Below, one piece after another: positions 19,925 to 30,430 of a stretch of DNA of 64,000 bases. The position numbers were made by a program, and so were the translations under genes. Every line of letters begins with the position of its first letter. The stretch's first letter is position 1. Origin of the DNA: Zobellia barbeyronii (lineage in GTDB: Bacteria > Bacteroidota > Bacteroidia > Flavobacteriales > Flavobacteriaceae); NCBI RefSeq assembly GCF_018603515.1, contig NZ_JACATN010000003.1, positions 744,001-808,000 of the forward strand, in the 5' to 3' direction. The notes under the pieces were generated by a model. It saw only the letters and a program-made list of their open reading frames with translations. It ran no database searches and was not told the origin of the DNA.

Positions 19925-20034
19925 TTAAGAGATACCTGGGTCATGCTCCAAATACCTGTACCAACTAGTGCAAGCGTGAGCAGACCAACAATAAATTTGT
20001 TATTGATGGAAAAATCAATGATTCTATTAATCAT
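19867..20034 (-). pseudogene. Remnant: N-terminal start of a CusA/CzcA-like RND pump
   Basis: From ATG 20034 the frame reads MINRIIDFSINNKFIVGLL, TLALVGTGIWSMTQV, the exact type of start seen in heavy-metal RND pumps (first cytoplasmic residues plus membrane helix 1). After about 35 residues the similarity stops where the VPxDAVPDIT region should follow, and the frame runs into out-of-frame adaptor sequence and a stop (19867-19869). The break point falls near 19925-19935. Together with the adaptor remnant this marks a single large internal deletion that removed nearly all of the pump, probably a TolC-like gene, and most of the adaptor. Confidence 0.65.
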
Positions 20035-20160
20035 ATGGAATGTTATAATTCAGTTAAAAAATGCGTTTCCTGCCTAGAAGCAAAAACGACAGAAACTAGG
20101 GTAATGAAATCTAAAACGAATTCATTACATAGGGATATAAGTATCCCCTAAAAAACTGAA

Positions 20161-20469
20161 TTATACCCTGGGAGGTTGTAAAAGGTCTAGAAAAACGTCT
20201 TTGCCCGAACTCTCAAAGTGAGCTAATTCTTCTTGTGAAATTAACGGTTGAAAAGGCTCAAACGTAACCATATTAAAATTAACAGTATGCGTATGACAGC
20301 AGTGACACATGCAAAACGGAGAACACATATCATTAGATGCATGCCCGTGATTCACACCATTATCTGCAGTTACCATAACCTGATTATCAGTCACAATATC
20401 TACATCACTACAAGGCACCACATTGAGTGCCAAAAAGTAAACGGATAATATGAGAGTCAATAATTTCAC
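20161..20469 (-). CDS. DUF6660-like Cys/His-rich exported protein
   Basis: Small protein of about 102 residues from GTG 20469 (VKLLTLILSVYFLALNVVPC, a signal-peptide-like start). The mature part is rich in His and Cys: NHGHAS, then CSPFCMCHCCHTHTV, and ends in the typical LQPPRV. Proteins of this pattern usually precede CusA-type metal efflux operons in flavobacteria, so a periplasmic metal-binding role is likely but unproven. A longer frame from ATG 20532 would start upstream of the predicted promoter and is not favoured. Its former downstream partner genes are reduced to remnants. Confidence 0.75.
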   Translation of the reverse strand: MKLLTLILSVYFLALNVVPCSDVDIVTDNQVMVTADNGVNHGHASNDMCSPFCMCHCCHTHTVNFNMVTFEPFQPLISQEELAHFESSGKDVFLDLLQPPRV

Positions 20470-20473
20470 GCTG

Positions 20474-20501
20474 CAAAGGTATAAAGATTTTGATTGGGCA
20501 A
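20474..20501 (-). promoter_or_regulatory. Promoter of the DUF6660-like gene
   Basis: On the minus strand TTG (20499-20501), 17 bases, then TACCTTTG (20474-20481) fits the Bacteroidota -33/-7 consensus. The expected transcript start is at or within a few bases of GTG 20469, so the message would be leaderless or nearly so. Confidence 0.6.
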
Positions 20502-20630
20502 TACATTTATTGGATATAAAGCAAGAAGCCATATCTAATATAGCCTAAAGACGACTTGTAATACTTTAGCTACTTTTTGTATATTTAGTTATTCACCTTA
20601 TACATAAGTTGTGCTTAATTATCAAAATCA

Positions 20631-21293
20631 ATGATTGAACAATTTATTCAGAGAACAAATACAAAAGAATTTTATCAAAATGGTCGGTTATATTTGACTG
20701 GATTAAAAGGTCAGATTGGAAAATTCAAAACAATGGAATTTAATTTTGTCGTTGAAGAACAAGACAATTCAGGTAAAATAAATAACGTTGAATACTGGAG
20801 ATTGACTACTCACGAAACAGTAGATTTTAACGGAATATATGCTGACTTGTACCTTCCATATATTAAACTTAAAATTTTGACTGACCACCCACTTCTTTGG
20901 ACTTACAACAAAGCTGAATTAGAATGTGAATTAATAAATTTTCCAGAAAATCCCAGTGAATTTATTGGAGATTTATTTTTTGAATGTAAAAAAGTTACTG
21001 GAAATTGGATTCCCCTTCACAAGAACTTTTGGGATTTGAATGACTATTATAAAAAAAACGGAAAGCGAAATTTATCGATACCAAAACCTTTGAAAGAACC
21101 AATCGAAAAAATTTGTAAAAAACATGGAATAGAATTTAAAGTTAAGAATGAAACCGACGGTTATGATAAAGGCTATGCCCATAGACCAAATACTAAACTT
21201 CTAATTTTCGGGAATGAAGATATAAGCCCAAATAACTTTAGTTTGGGACAACCATATATTATTGCGGACGAATTTATAGCAAGTCGAGAATAA
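20631..21293 (+). CDS. Hypothetical protein, AT-rich orphan gene
   Basis: Not recognised. The 220-residue soluble protein has no signal peptide or membrane helix. It is rich in Asn, Lys, Phe, Tyr and Trp (WRLTTHETVDFNG, NWIPLHKNFWDLNDYY, LIFGNEDISPNNF). Base composition is more AT-rich than the housekeeping genes. Motifs GTTGTGCTTAA (just upstream) and GGCTACAACA (21301-21310, just downstream) resemble the short sequences that often surround single accessory genes in flavobacteria, so it may have arrived as a cassette-like insertion. No partner genes are evident. Confidence 0.6.
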   Translation: MIEQFIQRTNTKEFYQNGRLYLTGLKGQIGKFKTMEFNFVVEEQDNSGKINNVEYWRLTTHETVDFNGIYADLYLPYIKLKILTDHPLLWTYNKAELECELINFPENPSEFIGDLFFECKKVTGNWIPLHKNFWDLNDYYKKNGKRNLSIPKPLKEPIEKICKKHGIEFKVKNETDGYDKGYAHRPNTKLLIFGNEDISPNNFSLGQPYIIADEFIASRE

Positions 21294-21420
21294 AACATAT
21301 GGCTACAACAAATTGGGCCGAAAATTCTACATCTAGAAGCTGGAACTTATTTAATGAGATCGCTGCATCTTTTCTATTTGTAATAAAAAAAATATTTTGT
21401 TTTAATTCTAAAATATAACA

Positions 21421-22233
21421 TTGCAACAACATTTAAGACTATTACTACTTCTGTCAACTGTATTGATTTCTTATAATGGAATGAGTCAGAAAAACACAAC
21501 CTTATTAAATGGGATAGTCAAAAGTGCTGAAAATGATGTTTCTAATGTGTTAATTGTCAACTTAAATTCTAAGGAATCTACGATTACAGACTCTTCAGGA
21601 CTATTCACTATTGAGGTTAGATTACGGGATTCACTCCGTATTATGGCAGTTCAATATCTTAAAAAGGAAATTGTTATTACAGATAGCATTTTCAATGAAA
21701 ATTTTGTTGCCATAAACCTTATTGAGAATATTATTAATTTAAATGAAGTTACCGTTACTCCTTATAATCTTACAGGTAGAATAGACCAAGATCTTGACCG
21801 ACTAAATATTAAACCAGCCGTTACTTCATCTTCTTTAAAATTACCAAATGCGGATTTGGAACTAATGACCCATAGTGAGCGACTACTTATAGAGGCCGAT
21901 CGCGGAAAGTATGTCTCTTATTATGTTATAGCCCTAAAAATAAATTTACATAAAACATTAAATAGATTTTCTGGCAGAACCAAATCATTAGAAGACATGG
22001 TAGCCCGAGATGAAAAAATGGCGATAGAAAAGCAAATCATAACTAAGTTTTCAAAGAAGACACTATCAGAAAATTTCGATATTCCTGAAACAAACATTGA
22101 TGGATTTCTTACGTTTTGCCTATCTCAAGAAGATTTTTCTGAATTATCAAACACATGGAACACAACAGAGGTTCGGGATTATCTAAAGGCGAAAAGCATT
22201 GAATTCAAAAGAACCGATTTGATTACAGAATAA
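21421..22233 (+). CDS. Carboxypeptidase-regulatory-like domain protein, exported
   Basis: 270 residues from TTG 21421 (no ATG in frame before a stop at 21409). A signal peptide (LLLLLSTVLISYNGMSQ, cleavage near 23) is followed by a CarboxypepD_reg-like beta-sandwich (about 27-110, LNGIVKSAENDVSNVLIVNLNS, TDSSGLFTIEV, INLNEVTVTPYNL) and a helical, charged C-terminal half without known motif. Such domains are used in Bacteroidota as plug extensions of TonB receptors or in stand-alone envelope proteins; here no barrel follows. Likely periplasmic or outer-membrane associated; substrate unknown. Confidence 0.75.
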   Translation: MQQHLRLLLLLSTVLISYNGMSQKNTTLLNGIVKSAENDVSNVLIVNLNSKESTITDSSGLFTIEVRLRDSLRIMAVQYLKKEIVITDSIFNENFVAINLIENIINLNEVTVTPYNLTGRIDQDLDRLNIKPAVTSSSLKLPNADLELMTHSERLLIEADRGKYVSYYVIALKINLHKTLNRFSGRTKSLEDMVARDEKMAIEKQIITKFSKKTLSENFDIPETNIDGFLTFCLSQEDFSELSNTWNTTEVRDYLKAKSIEFKRTDLITE

Positions 22234-22289
22234 TTGCTACTTGGAGAATTTGAATAAAAGATAAAAATACTTAACCCAAAACTTAACAA

Positions 22290-22490
22290 ATGGAAAATAT
22301 TTGGATAATAGCAGTAAGCCTTTTGTTCATAGTCATTTTTATTTTTTGAAAGGTTACCTGCGGTTATTTCAAAAAAGAATATGCTAAAAAGCTACGGAAA
22401 AAATGGGGAACGAAACTTTTTATTGGCAAGGTGTCATATACACAAGTACCGGCAGTACATTTCTAATACTGCATTTCTTTAAATAGACAA
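22290..22490 (+). pseudogene. Broken gene for a small membrane protein
   Basis: ATG 22290 opens a 19-residue hydrophobic peptide (MENIWIIAVSLLFIVIFIF) ended by TGA at 22347. The same frame continues as KVTCGYFKKEYAKKLRKKWG. After the A-rich run near 22398-22404 the next frame reads TFYWQGVIYTSTGSTFLILHFFK, a second membrane segment. One stop change plus one frameshift would restore a two-helix protein of about 65 residues. Homology to a named family is not known to me, so the reading is based on protein-like sequence in successive frames. Confidence 0.45.
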
Positions 22491-22873
22491 ATCTTTTGAC
22501 TTTTTAGAAATAGAGTAACCACTGGCAACGAAGGCTCAACAGGCCAAAGGAAAACATCAAATCTGGCGTGTAATATCCTAATGTTATTTCAGCTACTATC
22601 AAAGTGTAGGTTAGGTATTAGGGGAGCTTTGAATCAAAAACGTAATTAGAACGTAACCTTTAAGAAAAAAGGATTTCAAACAAAGTGAAGAGTTCCACTT
22701 ATCTTATAAAATCTTTCAAACCTTTAGAATCCTGTTTTAAAGTGCTGACTATAGGAAACCTGATTTTTTTCCGTTAATTTTAAAGTAACTCAATTATTGA
22801 TATACAAAATTTATGGAATTTTACATTTCCATAAATTATATTTATATCCGAATAAAATATGAAAATAACTTTA
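22491..22873. other. Gap without recognisable gene
   Basis: About 380 bases between the broken small gene and the katG promoter. Short AT-rich sequence, with stops in all frames, no convincing ORF, tRNA or terminator seen. Confidence 0.5.
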
Positions 22874-25215
<2,342 letters not shown>

Positions 25216-25248
25216 ATCAAAAATCTACAGTTCGTTATATAAATTGTA

Positions 25249-25284
25249 AGCGGTTTCGGTTCTTTACCGAAGCCGCTTTTTTTT
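25249..25284 (+). terminator. Terminator after katG
   Basis: AGCGGTTTCGGT (25249-25260), loop TCTTT, ACCGAAGCCGCT (25266-25277) with one G-U pair, then T-run. Strong intrinsic terminator. Confidence 0.9.
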
Positions 25285-25438
25285 GTGGACATTCTCAGAA
25301 TAGAAATTAATTGATTCAAGATGATTAAACCATTCAATTACGTACTTTTATAAAGATGTGTTATTTTGAGGTTTTACTTTTGAGAGTAAAATTAAATCCA
25401 ACAAGAATATTTCATCAGCAATAGAACAACCAGCCATT

Positions 25439-26485
25439 ATGATAAAAATTCAATTTAAACACCTCGCTTTAAGCTTAGTATTAACTACAGCTTTTATAGG
25501 GTGTAAAGATAATAAATCTAACGTAACAGCGGATAAAGTGACTATATCTGTTAAGAGCGATAACTTTCTTTCTGGTGGATTAGCTGAACCTATTATAATT
25601 GAGAGCCGAACTCTATCTGATGGTTCCACTGCAGATTGTTACAAAATAGTAGTTACCTCAACCCCAACAGATCACGAAATGGGACCTTGGTGCCCCAGTA
25701 ATATTTCGGACGATGCATCAGCCGGTGGTATTTGGTTAGATGGAGGAAAGGTTCATGATGTAGATGGTGATTTCGTGAAAAATCTGGCCACCTTTTATGA
25801 AGATGATACTTGGATGTTATATGACAAGGAAACCGGTGAAATCACAAAAACTAAAACAAAACAAGAGTGTCAAGAAGCTGCAAACCCAAATGTAGGGGTG
25901 GAATATCAAAATTATTGCGTTGAATGTCTGCCTTCCTATGTAACAGATATACAGCAAACATATTATATTCCTGTTACCCCTAAAAAGGCGGTCACCCCAT
26001 ACAAATTTTCAAGCCATCCAGGTGGCGGACCTCCTCCAGGAGATGACGGAGATAAAAGACCAGAAGGCCCACCAGAAGGACATGGAGGTCCGGAAGGAAA
26101 TTCAACCTTACCATCTGATAGAGGCTTGGCGTTTAATGGCGTAGTTTTTAATGCTCCTGCACCTGTAGATAATATTTTAGCTGCATATACTATAGCACCA
26201 TTTGATGATGCTGGCGGGCATGTAAATTTAAACGCAGGCTATCACTACCATGCAGCTACAGGGGTTTCTAAAAAAATAGAACAAACAGATAATCATTCTG
26301 CCATGATCGGTTATGCCTTTGACGGATATGGAATCTTTGAAAATGCAGATGCAGACGGAAAAGAATACACAGATTTAGATGAGTCAAGAGGTCACTATGA
26401 CGAAACAAGAGGTTATCATTACCACGTAGACAAAGCAGGAAATAACAACTTTATAGACGGTTTACGAGGTGAATATGCCCTATAG
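25439..26485 (+). CDS. YHYH-domain lipoprotein
   Basis: 348-residue exported protein with a lipobox (TTAFIGC, Cys about 21). The C-terminal half is a YHYH-family domain: DRGLAFNGVVFN, then AGYHYHAATG, GYAFDGYGIF and a second RGYHYHVD. Between the halves lies a linker rich in Gly and Pro (PGGGPPPGDDGDKRPEGPPEG). The N-terminal half has several Cys residues (DCYK, GPWCPS, QECQEA, YCVECLP) that suggest disulfides or metal binding. The family is widespread in marine bacteria but its activity is not established. Overlaps the following membrane-protein gene by 11 bases. Confidence 0.85.
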   Translation: MIKIQFKHLALSLVLTTAFIGCKDNKSNVTADKVTISVKSDNFLSGGLAEPIIIESRTLSDGSTADCYKIVVTSTPTDHEMGPWCPSNISDDASAGGIWLDGGKVHDVDGDFVKNLATFYEDDTWMLYDKETGEITKTKTKQECQEAANPNVGVEYQNYCVECLPSYVTDIQQTYYIPVTPKKAVTPYKFSSHPGGGPPPGDDGDKRPEGPPEGHGGPEGNSTLPSDRGLAFNGVVFNAPAPVDNILAAYTIAPFDDAGGHVNLNAGYHYHAATGVSKKIEQTDNHSAMIGYAFDGYGIFENADADGKEYTDLDESRGHYDETRGYHYHVDKAGNNNFIDGLRGEYAL

Positions 26486-27107
26486 AAAATCTATACTGCA
26501 ACTATTCATTTTTTGTTTAATGTTAGTGAGCAAAGTAGTATTTGCTCATAACCCCGATTTATCTAACATTATCATCTCTAAAACTGATAGTGGGCAAATA
26601 ATTTTACAAATCAACAGCTCATTAACCGCTTTTCAACAAGAGGTTATCTATATAAATGGAGAAGGTTCTTACCAATCGCCTGAAGATTTTCAAAACCTTG
26701 TTCTCAATCATTTCAATGCTACTTTTTCCATTATTGTAAATAAACGAGACACCCTGCAATTTAGAAACCCACAGGTTTTCTTAGGTCATGAAACTAAATT
26801 AGTTGCCGAAATTATTGGACTACCAGAAACGTTAACCACTATCCACTTAAAAAATGAATTATTCAAAGACGTTCATAACAACCAATCTGTAGTAATATTT
26901 TTATTAGATGATTTTCCTAAGGAAAAATATACGTTAAACAAGACCAATACCCATTCAATAGGAATAGAACTAAAAGACGGAAAGTGGAAAGAATTGAAAA
27001 CAGAAAATACGGATTCTTATTTTAAGTACTTAGAATACGCAGCTATTCCCGCTATAGTCCTTTTGTTATTTTTTGTAATTAGAAAAAGAAAGAATATCAG
27101 TACATAG
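26475..27107 (+). CDS. Membrane-anchored extracytoplasmic protein paired with the YHYH protein
   Basis: From ATG 26475 (MPYRKSILQLF; a GTG six bases earlier is also in frame) the product has a signal peptide ending at VVFAHN, a predicted beta-rich exterior domain of about 150 residues, and one C-terminal membrane helix (AAIPAIVLLLFFVI) followed by a basic RKRKN stop-transfer end. This is a sorting-like layout with the domain outside the cytoplasm. The mature chain starts with His. No known domain is recognised. Its start inside the YHYH gene points to co-translation and a shared task. Confidence 0.7.
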   Translation: MPYRKSILQLFIFCLMLVSKVVFAHNPDLSNIIISKTDSGQIILQINSSLTAFQQEVIYINGEGSYQSPEDFQNLVLNHFNATFSIIVNKRDTLQFRNPQVFLGHETKLVAEIIGLPETLTTIHLKNELFKDVHNNQSVVIFLLDDFPKEKYTLNKTNTHSIGIELKDGKWKELKTENTDSYFKYLEYAAIPAIVLLLFFVIRKRKNIST

Positions 27108-27316
27108 AAGCTAGTCCTTTTCATATTCCCTCATTTGCAAAAACTAAGGTTACCACAACTTTGAAGGTAAGTATAGCGCAATCTTATCTTCATGTTGAAA
27201 TTAAAAGACCTCTAATTTACAGCACGCCCATACATTACTCTCAATTACAAAACCTCTTCCTAAATTTTATAACTAAATGTGTAATCAATGTTACCCTCAT
27301 ACTTAGCTATATAGAT

Positions 27317-27324
27317 TATTTTTG
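27317..27324 (+). promoter_or_regulatory. Possible -7 element of the cydAB promoter
   Basis: TATTTTTG matches TAnnTTTG, 18 bases before the cydA ATG. No clear TTG at the -33 position, so support is partial. Confidence 0.35.
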
Positions 27325-27342
27325 CTGACATAATTTCATCTT

Positions 27343-28674
27343 ATGGAAGACATGATTTTTTATGATAGACTGCAGTTCGCATTCACTATCACATTCCACT
27401 ATATATTTCCTCAATTAACAATGGGATTGTCATTATTGATTGTCTATTTTAAATGGAGATATCTCAGAAATAAAATTGAAAAATATAACGATGCCGCAAA
27501 ATTTTTTATGAAAATTTTCGCCATCAATTTTACAATGGGCGTTGTTACCGGGATTCCAATGGAATTTCAATTTGGCACCAATTGGGCAAAGTTTTCTGAG
27601 CTAACAGGTGGTATAATTGGTCAAACCTTGGCTATGGAAGGCATGTTCTCTTTCTTCCTAGAATCTTCATTCTTGGCACTATTTATTTTTGGTGAAAAGT
27701 TAATGGGTCAAAAACTACACCTCTTAACTGGCTTTTTAGTGTTCTTAGGATCTTGGGCAAGCGGTTGGTTTATTTTAGCCACCAATGCTTGGATGCAACA
27801 CCCGGTAGGATATGAAATTTTGGATAATGGTAAATTTGTATTAGAAAACTTCTCTGCACTTTTTGGGAACCCTTGGCTCCTACCCGCTTTTTTACATAAT
27901 CAATTAGCATCTGTTGTAACCTCTTCCTTTGTTGTAGCAAGTATAGGTGCCTTCTATATTTTAAGAGAAAAACAAACTGAATACGGAAAACTGTTTCTAA
28001 AAACCGGAGTTATTTTTGGTTTGGTTTCTAGTGTTTTGGTAGCTTTCCCAACAGGTGATTGGAATGCTAAAAATGTTGCTCAGTATCAACCCGCTGCTTT
28101 TGCCGCCATGGAAGGTATTTTTGAAACAGAACACGCAGGAGCGGAAATTGTACTTATTGGTCAGCCCAATATGGTCGAAAAAAAACTAGATAACAAGATT
28201 GCCGTTCCCAACATACTAAGCTTTTTAACCTACCAAGAATGGCACAAGCAAATTCCTGGAATGGATAAATTCAAAAAGGAAGAGTTGCCAGATAATATTC
28301 CCGCACTGTATTATTCTTACCATATCATGGTTGGTCTAGGTACCGTTTTTATGGGTATTATGGCTTTGGCCGTTTTCTTTTTGTGGCGTAAAAAATTATA
28401 CCAAGCAAAAGCATTACTTTGGACAATCATGTTTCTAGTACCGTTTCCTTACATAGCTAATCTTACCGGTTGGTATGTAGCAGAATTAGGAAGACAACCA
28501 TATTTGGTATACGGCTTATTAAGAACAGTAGATGGTATTTCCCCCACAGTTTCATCTGGTAACACCTTGTTTACTTTACTAGGTTTTGTTGCACTATATA
28601 TGCTGCTAGGCTTGTTATTCTTAGTCTTAGTTGGCAAAACTATAAACCAAGGTCCAAAACCTCAAACACATTAA
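27343..28674 (+). CDS. cydA: Cytochrome bd ubiquinol oxidase subunit I
   Basis: Heme-bearing subunit of the bd-type quinol oxidase, which reduces oxygen to water with high affinity in the inner membrane. Conserved points: FHYIFPQLTMG near the start (heme b595 His side), GxPMEFQFGTNW, LHNQLASV, the quinol-site stretch QYQPAAFAAMEG, and GWYVAELGRQPY late in the protein. At 443 residues it is shorter than E. coli CydA (522) because the Q-loop is short. Four bases separate it from cydB. Confidence 0.96.
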   Translation: MEDMIFYDRLQFAFTITFHYIFPQLTMGLSLLIVYFKWRYLRNKIEKYNDAAKFFMKIFAINFTMGVVTGIPMEFQFGTNWAKFSELTGGIIGQTLAMEGMFSFFLESSFLALFIFGEKLMGQKLHLLTGFLVFLGSWASGWFILATNAWMQHPVGYEILDNGKFVLENFSALFGNPWLLPAFLHNQLASVVTSSFVVASIGAFYILREKQTEYGKLFLKTGVIFGLVSSVLVAFPTGDWNAKNVAQYQPAAFAAMEGIFETEHAGAEIVLIGQPNMVEKKLDNKIAVPNILSFLTYQEWHKQIPGMDKFKKEELPDNIPALYYSYHIMVGLGTVFMGIMALAVFFLWRKKLYQAKALLWTIMFLVPFPYIANLTGWYVAELGRQPYLVYGLLRTVDGISPTVSSGNTLFTLLGFVALYMLLGLLFLVLVGKTINQGPKPQTH

Positions 28675-28677
28675 ATT

Positions 28678-29751
28678 ATGGAAACATTTTGGTTCATCAT
28701 AATAGCTATTGTTTTAGCTGTATTTTTTATTTTAGATGGTTATGATTTTGGTGCAGGAATCATTCATTTATTTTTAGCAAAAACTGAAAACGACAAAGAA
28801 CTGATTGCAAAATCTGCAGGCTTGTTTTGGGACTCGAACGAGGTTTGGTTAGTGGCAGCCGGAGGCATGCTTTTCATGGCTTTTCCAACCTTTTACGCAT
28901 CCGTTTTTAGTGGTTTCTATTTACCATTGATTATTGTTTTATGGTTAATTATTTTTAGAGCCATTGGCTTGGAATTCAGAGGTCAATTCCACTTTCAAAT
29001 GTGGAAAGATATTTGGGACAAGTCTTTTGGTGTTTCTAGTTTATTATTAGCCCTATTTTTTGGGATTGCCTTGGGCAACATCGTAAGAGGTGTAAATCTA
29101 GGTGGTGTTGAAAATGGCGTATCTATTTATGAAGGGCATTATTTTTTCCTTCCCCTATGGGATAGTAGTTTTAGTCCGCTAAGCGAAACACCTGGAATTA
29201 TAGATTGGTTTACAATTATTATAGGTTTAATATCTGTGGTTACTTTGGCTATTCATGGTGCTAATTGGATTATTCTAAAAACCAATTCATCTATAAACGG
29301 CAATCTTAAAAATGTCATTTTTAAGATGAATATAGCGCTTGCTGCCCTAACCTTATTTTCATTAGCGGTATGGAAAACTGTAAGTCCTAACTCCTTAGAT
29401 AACTTTGCTCATAAGCCCTATTTGCTCATCTTCCCTATTATTTACTTAACAGGGTTAGTCGGTTTGTTTTTTATTAAAAAATTGAAAAAAGATATCCATG
29501 GTTTTGTATTATCCAGCTTATTAATATTAGGCGGAATTACTTCTTCCTTAGCATCATTGTTCCCTGTGATATTGCCTTCTGTGAATTCCATAAACGGACC
29601 TTTAACGATTTACAATACTGCTTCTTCCGAGTATGGTTTATCTGTAGCATTAAATTGGGGTATTATTGGCTTTATCCTTCTTTTTGTTTACATGATTATA
29701 CAAAAAAGATTAATGGGCGGGAAAGTAGATAAGATGGATTACGGTCACTAA
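28678..29751 (+). CDS. cydB: Cytochrome bd ubiquinol oxidase subunit II
   Basis: Partner of CydA in the bd oxidase. 357 residues with about nine membrane helices; the start (FFILDGYDFGAGIIH), DSNEVWLVAAGG and FRAIGLEFRGQ are standard CydB signatures. The gene follows cydA by 3-4 bases and is followed by a small membrane-protein gene after 13 bases, making a three-gene operon. No cydC/cydD heme exporter genes are in the window. Confidence 0.96.
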   Translation: METFWFIIIAIVLAVFFILDGYDFGAGIIHLFLAKTENDKELIAKSAGLFWDSNEVWLVAAGGMLFMAFPTFYASVFSGFYLPLIIVLWLIIFRAIGLEFRGQFHFQMWKDIWDKSFGVSSLLLALFFGIALGNIVRGVNLGGVENGVSIYEGHYFFLPLWDSSFSPLSETPGIIDWFTIIIGLISVVTLAIHGANWIILKTNSSINGNLKNVIFKMNIALAALTLFSLAVWKTVSPNSLDNFAHKPYLLIFPIIYLTGLVGLFFIKKLKKDIHGFVLSSLLILGGITSSLASLFPVILPSVNSINGPLTIYNTASSEYGLSVALNWGIIGFILLFVYMIIQKRLMGGKVDKMDYGH

Positions 29752-29764
29752 AAAGTGAATTGAT

Positions 29765-30064
29765 ATGACAGATACTTTAATTTCTCTAATAAGTATTTTC
29801 ATTGGCATAGTTGGCGCTAATATTACAGCTTCCATTTTCAAAAAATACTCCTTTGGTATTATAGGGAATACCATTGCCGGTGTATTTGGTAGTATCCTTT
29901 TAATTAAATTATTTGGCAGGTTAGGTTTCACCCCTCAATTGATAATGCAATCGGGTATTTTTCATCTTAGCTTATTTATTATAAATTCTATTGTTTCATT
30001 TTTAGGAGGGAGCCTTGCTGTAATCTTAATAACTAAACTGAAGAATAAAATGAATAAATCCTAG
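29765..30064 (+). CDS. Small membrane protein in the cydAB operon
   Basis: 99 residues, three or four hydrophobic helices with small-residue packing (FIGIVGANITASIF, GIIGNTIAGVFGSILL, IVSFLGGSLAVILIT) and a basic C-terminal tail. The GNTIAGVFGS pattern is reminiscent of the GlsB/YeaQ/YmgE membrane family but the match is weak. Position 13 bases after cydB suggests co-transcription; it might act as an accessory subunit like the short CydX proteins of other bacteria, though it is longer and unrelated in sequence. Confidence 0.65.
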   Translation: MTDTLISLISIFIGIVGANITASIFKKYSFGIIGNTIAGVFGSILLIKLFGRLGFTPQLIMQSGIFHLSLFIINSIVSFLGGSLAVILITKLKNKMNKS

Positions 30065-30110
30065 GAGTAATCCCAACACAAACTATTTACTTCAAAAAAC
30101 ACACATACAA

Positions 30111-30141
30111 CCAAAAAAGCCTCATAATGAGGCTTTTTTGG
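30111..30141. terminator. Bidirectional terminator after the cyd operon
   Basis: CCAAAAAAGCCTCAT and ATGAGGCTTTTTTGG form a near-perfect inverted repeat with A-run and T-run flanks. Confidence 0.85.
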
Positions 30142-30198
30142 TTTAAGCCCAATATTCAATTAGTTTAGTGTAAAAACAAAACTAGTAGGAAAGTTTAA

Positions 30199-30333
30199 AT
30201 AAGATATACGTTCTTTAATACCGCAACAAGAATAGGTAAAATACTCCTAGTTAATACCGATTTAGAAAAAGAGGGAATAAAAGAATTTATTGATATCTGG
30301 GTCAAGTTGGAAGAATATGAAAATAGATTATAA
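30199..30333 (+). pseudogene. Possible gene remnant
   Basis: A stop-free stretch of 44 codons without ATG reads ATRIGKILLVNTDLEKEGIK, then EFIDIWVKLEEYENRL. It is protein-like in composition and ends in TAA, but has no start and is bounded upstream by TAA. It may be the end of a degraded gene; no family is recognised and chance is possible. Confidence 0.25.
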
Positions 30334-30430
30334 GCCAGCTAGTTAAGTTTAGGTTTTAAAAATATAGTACCTTATACCAACATCCTAACAACCACCGACT
30401 ATAATATAAATACCACAAAAAAACTACACT

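Noticed and set aside
20590-21310. Integron attC-type recombination sites around the orphan gene
   Set aside because: The motifs do not fit the RYYYAAC/GTTRRRY core sites and no integrase is present.
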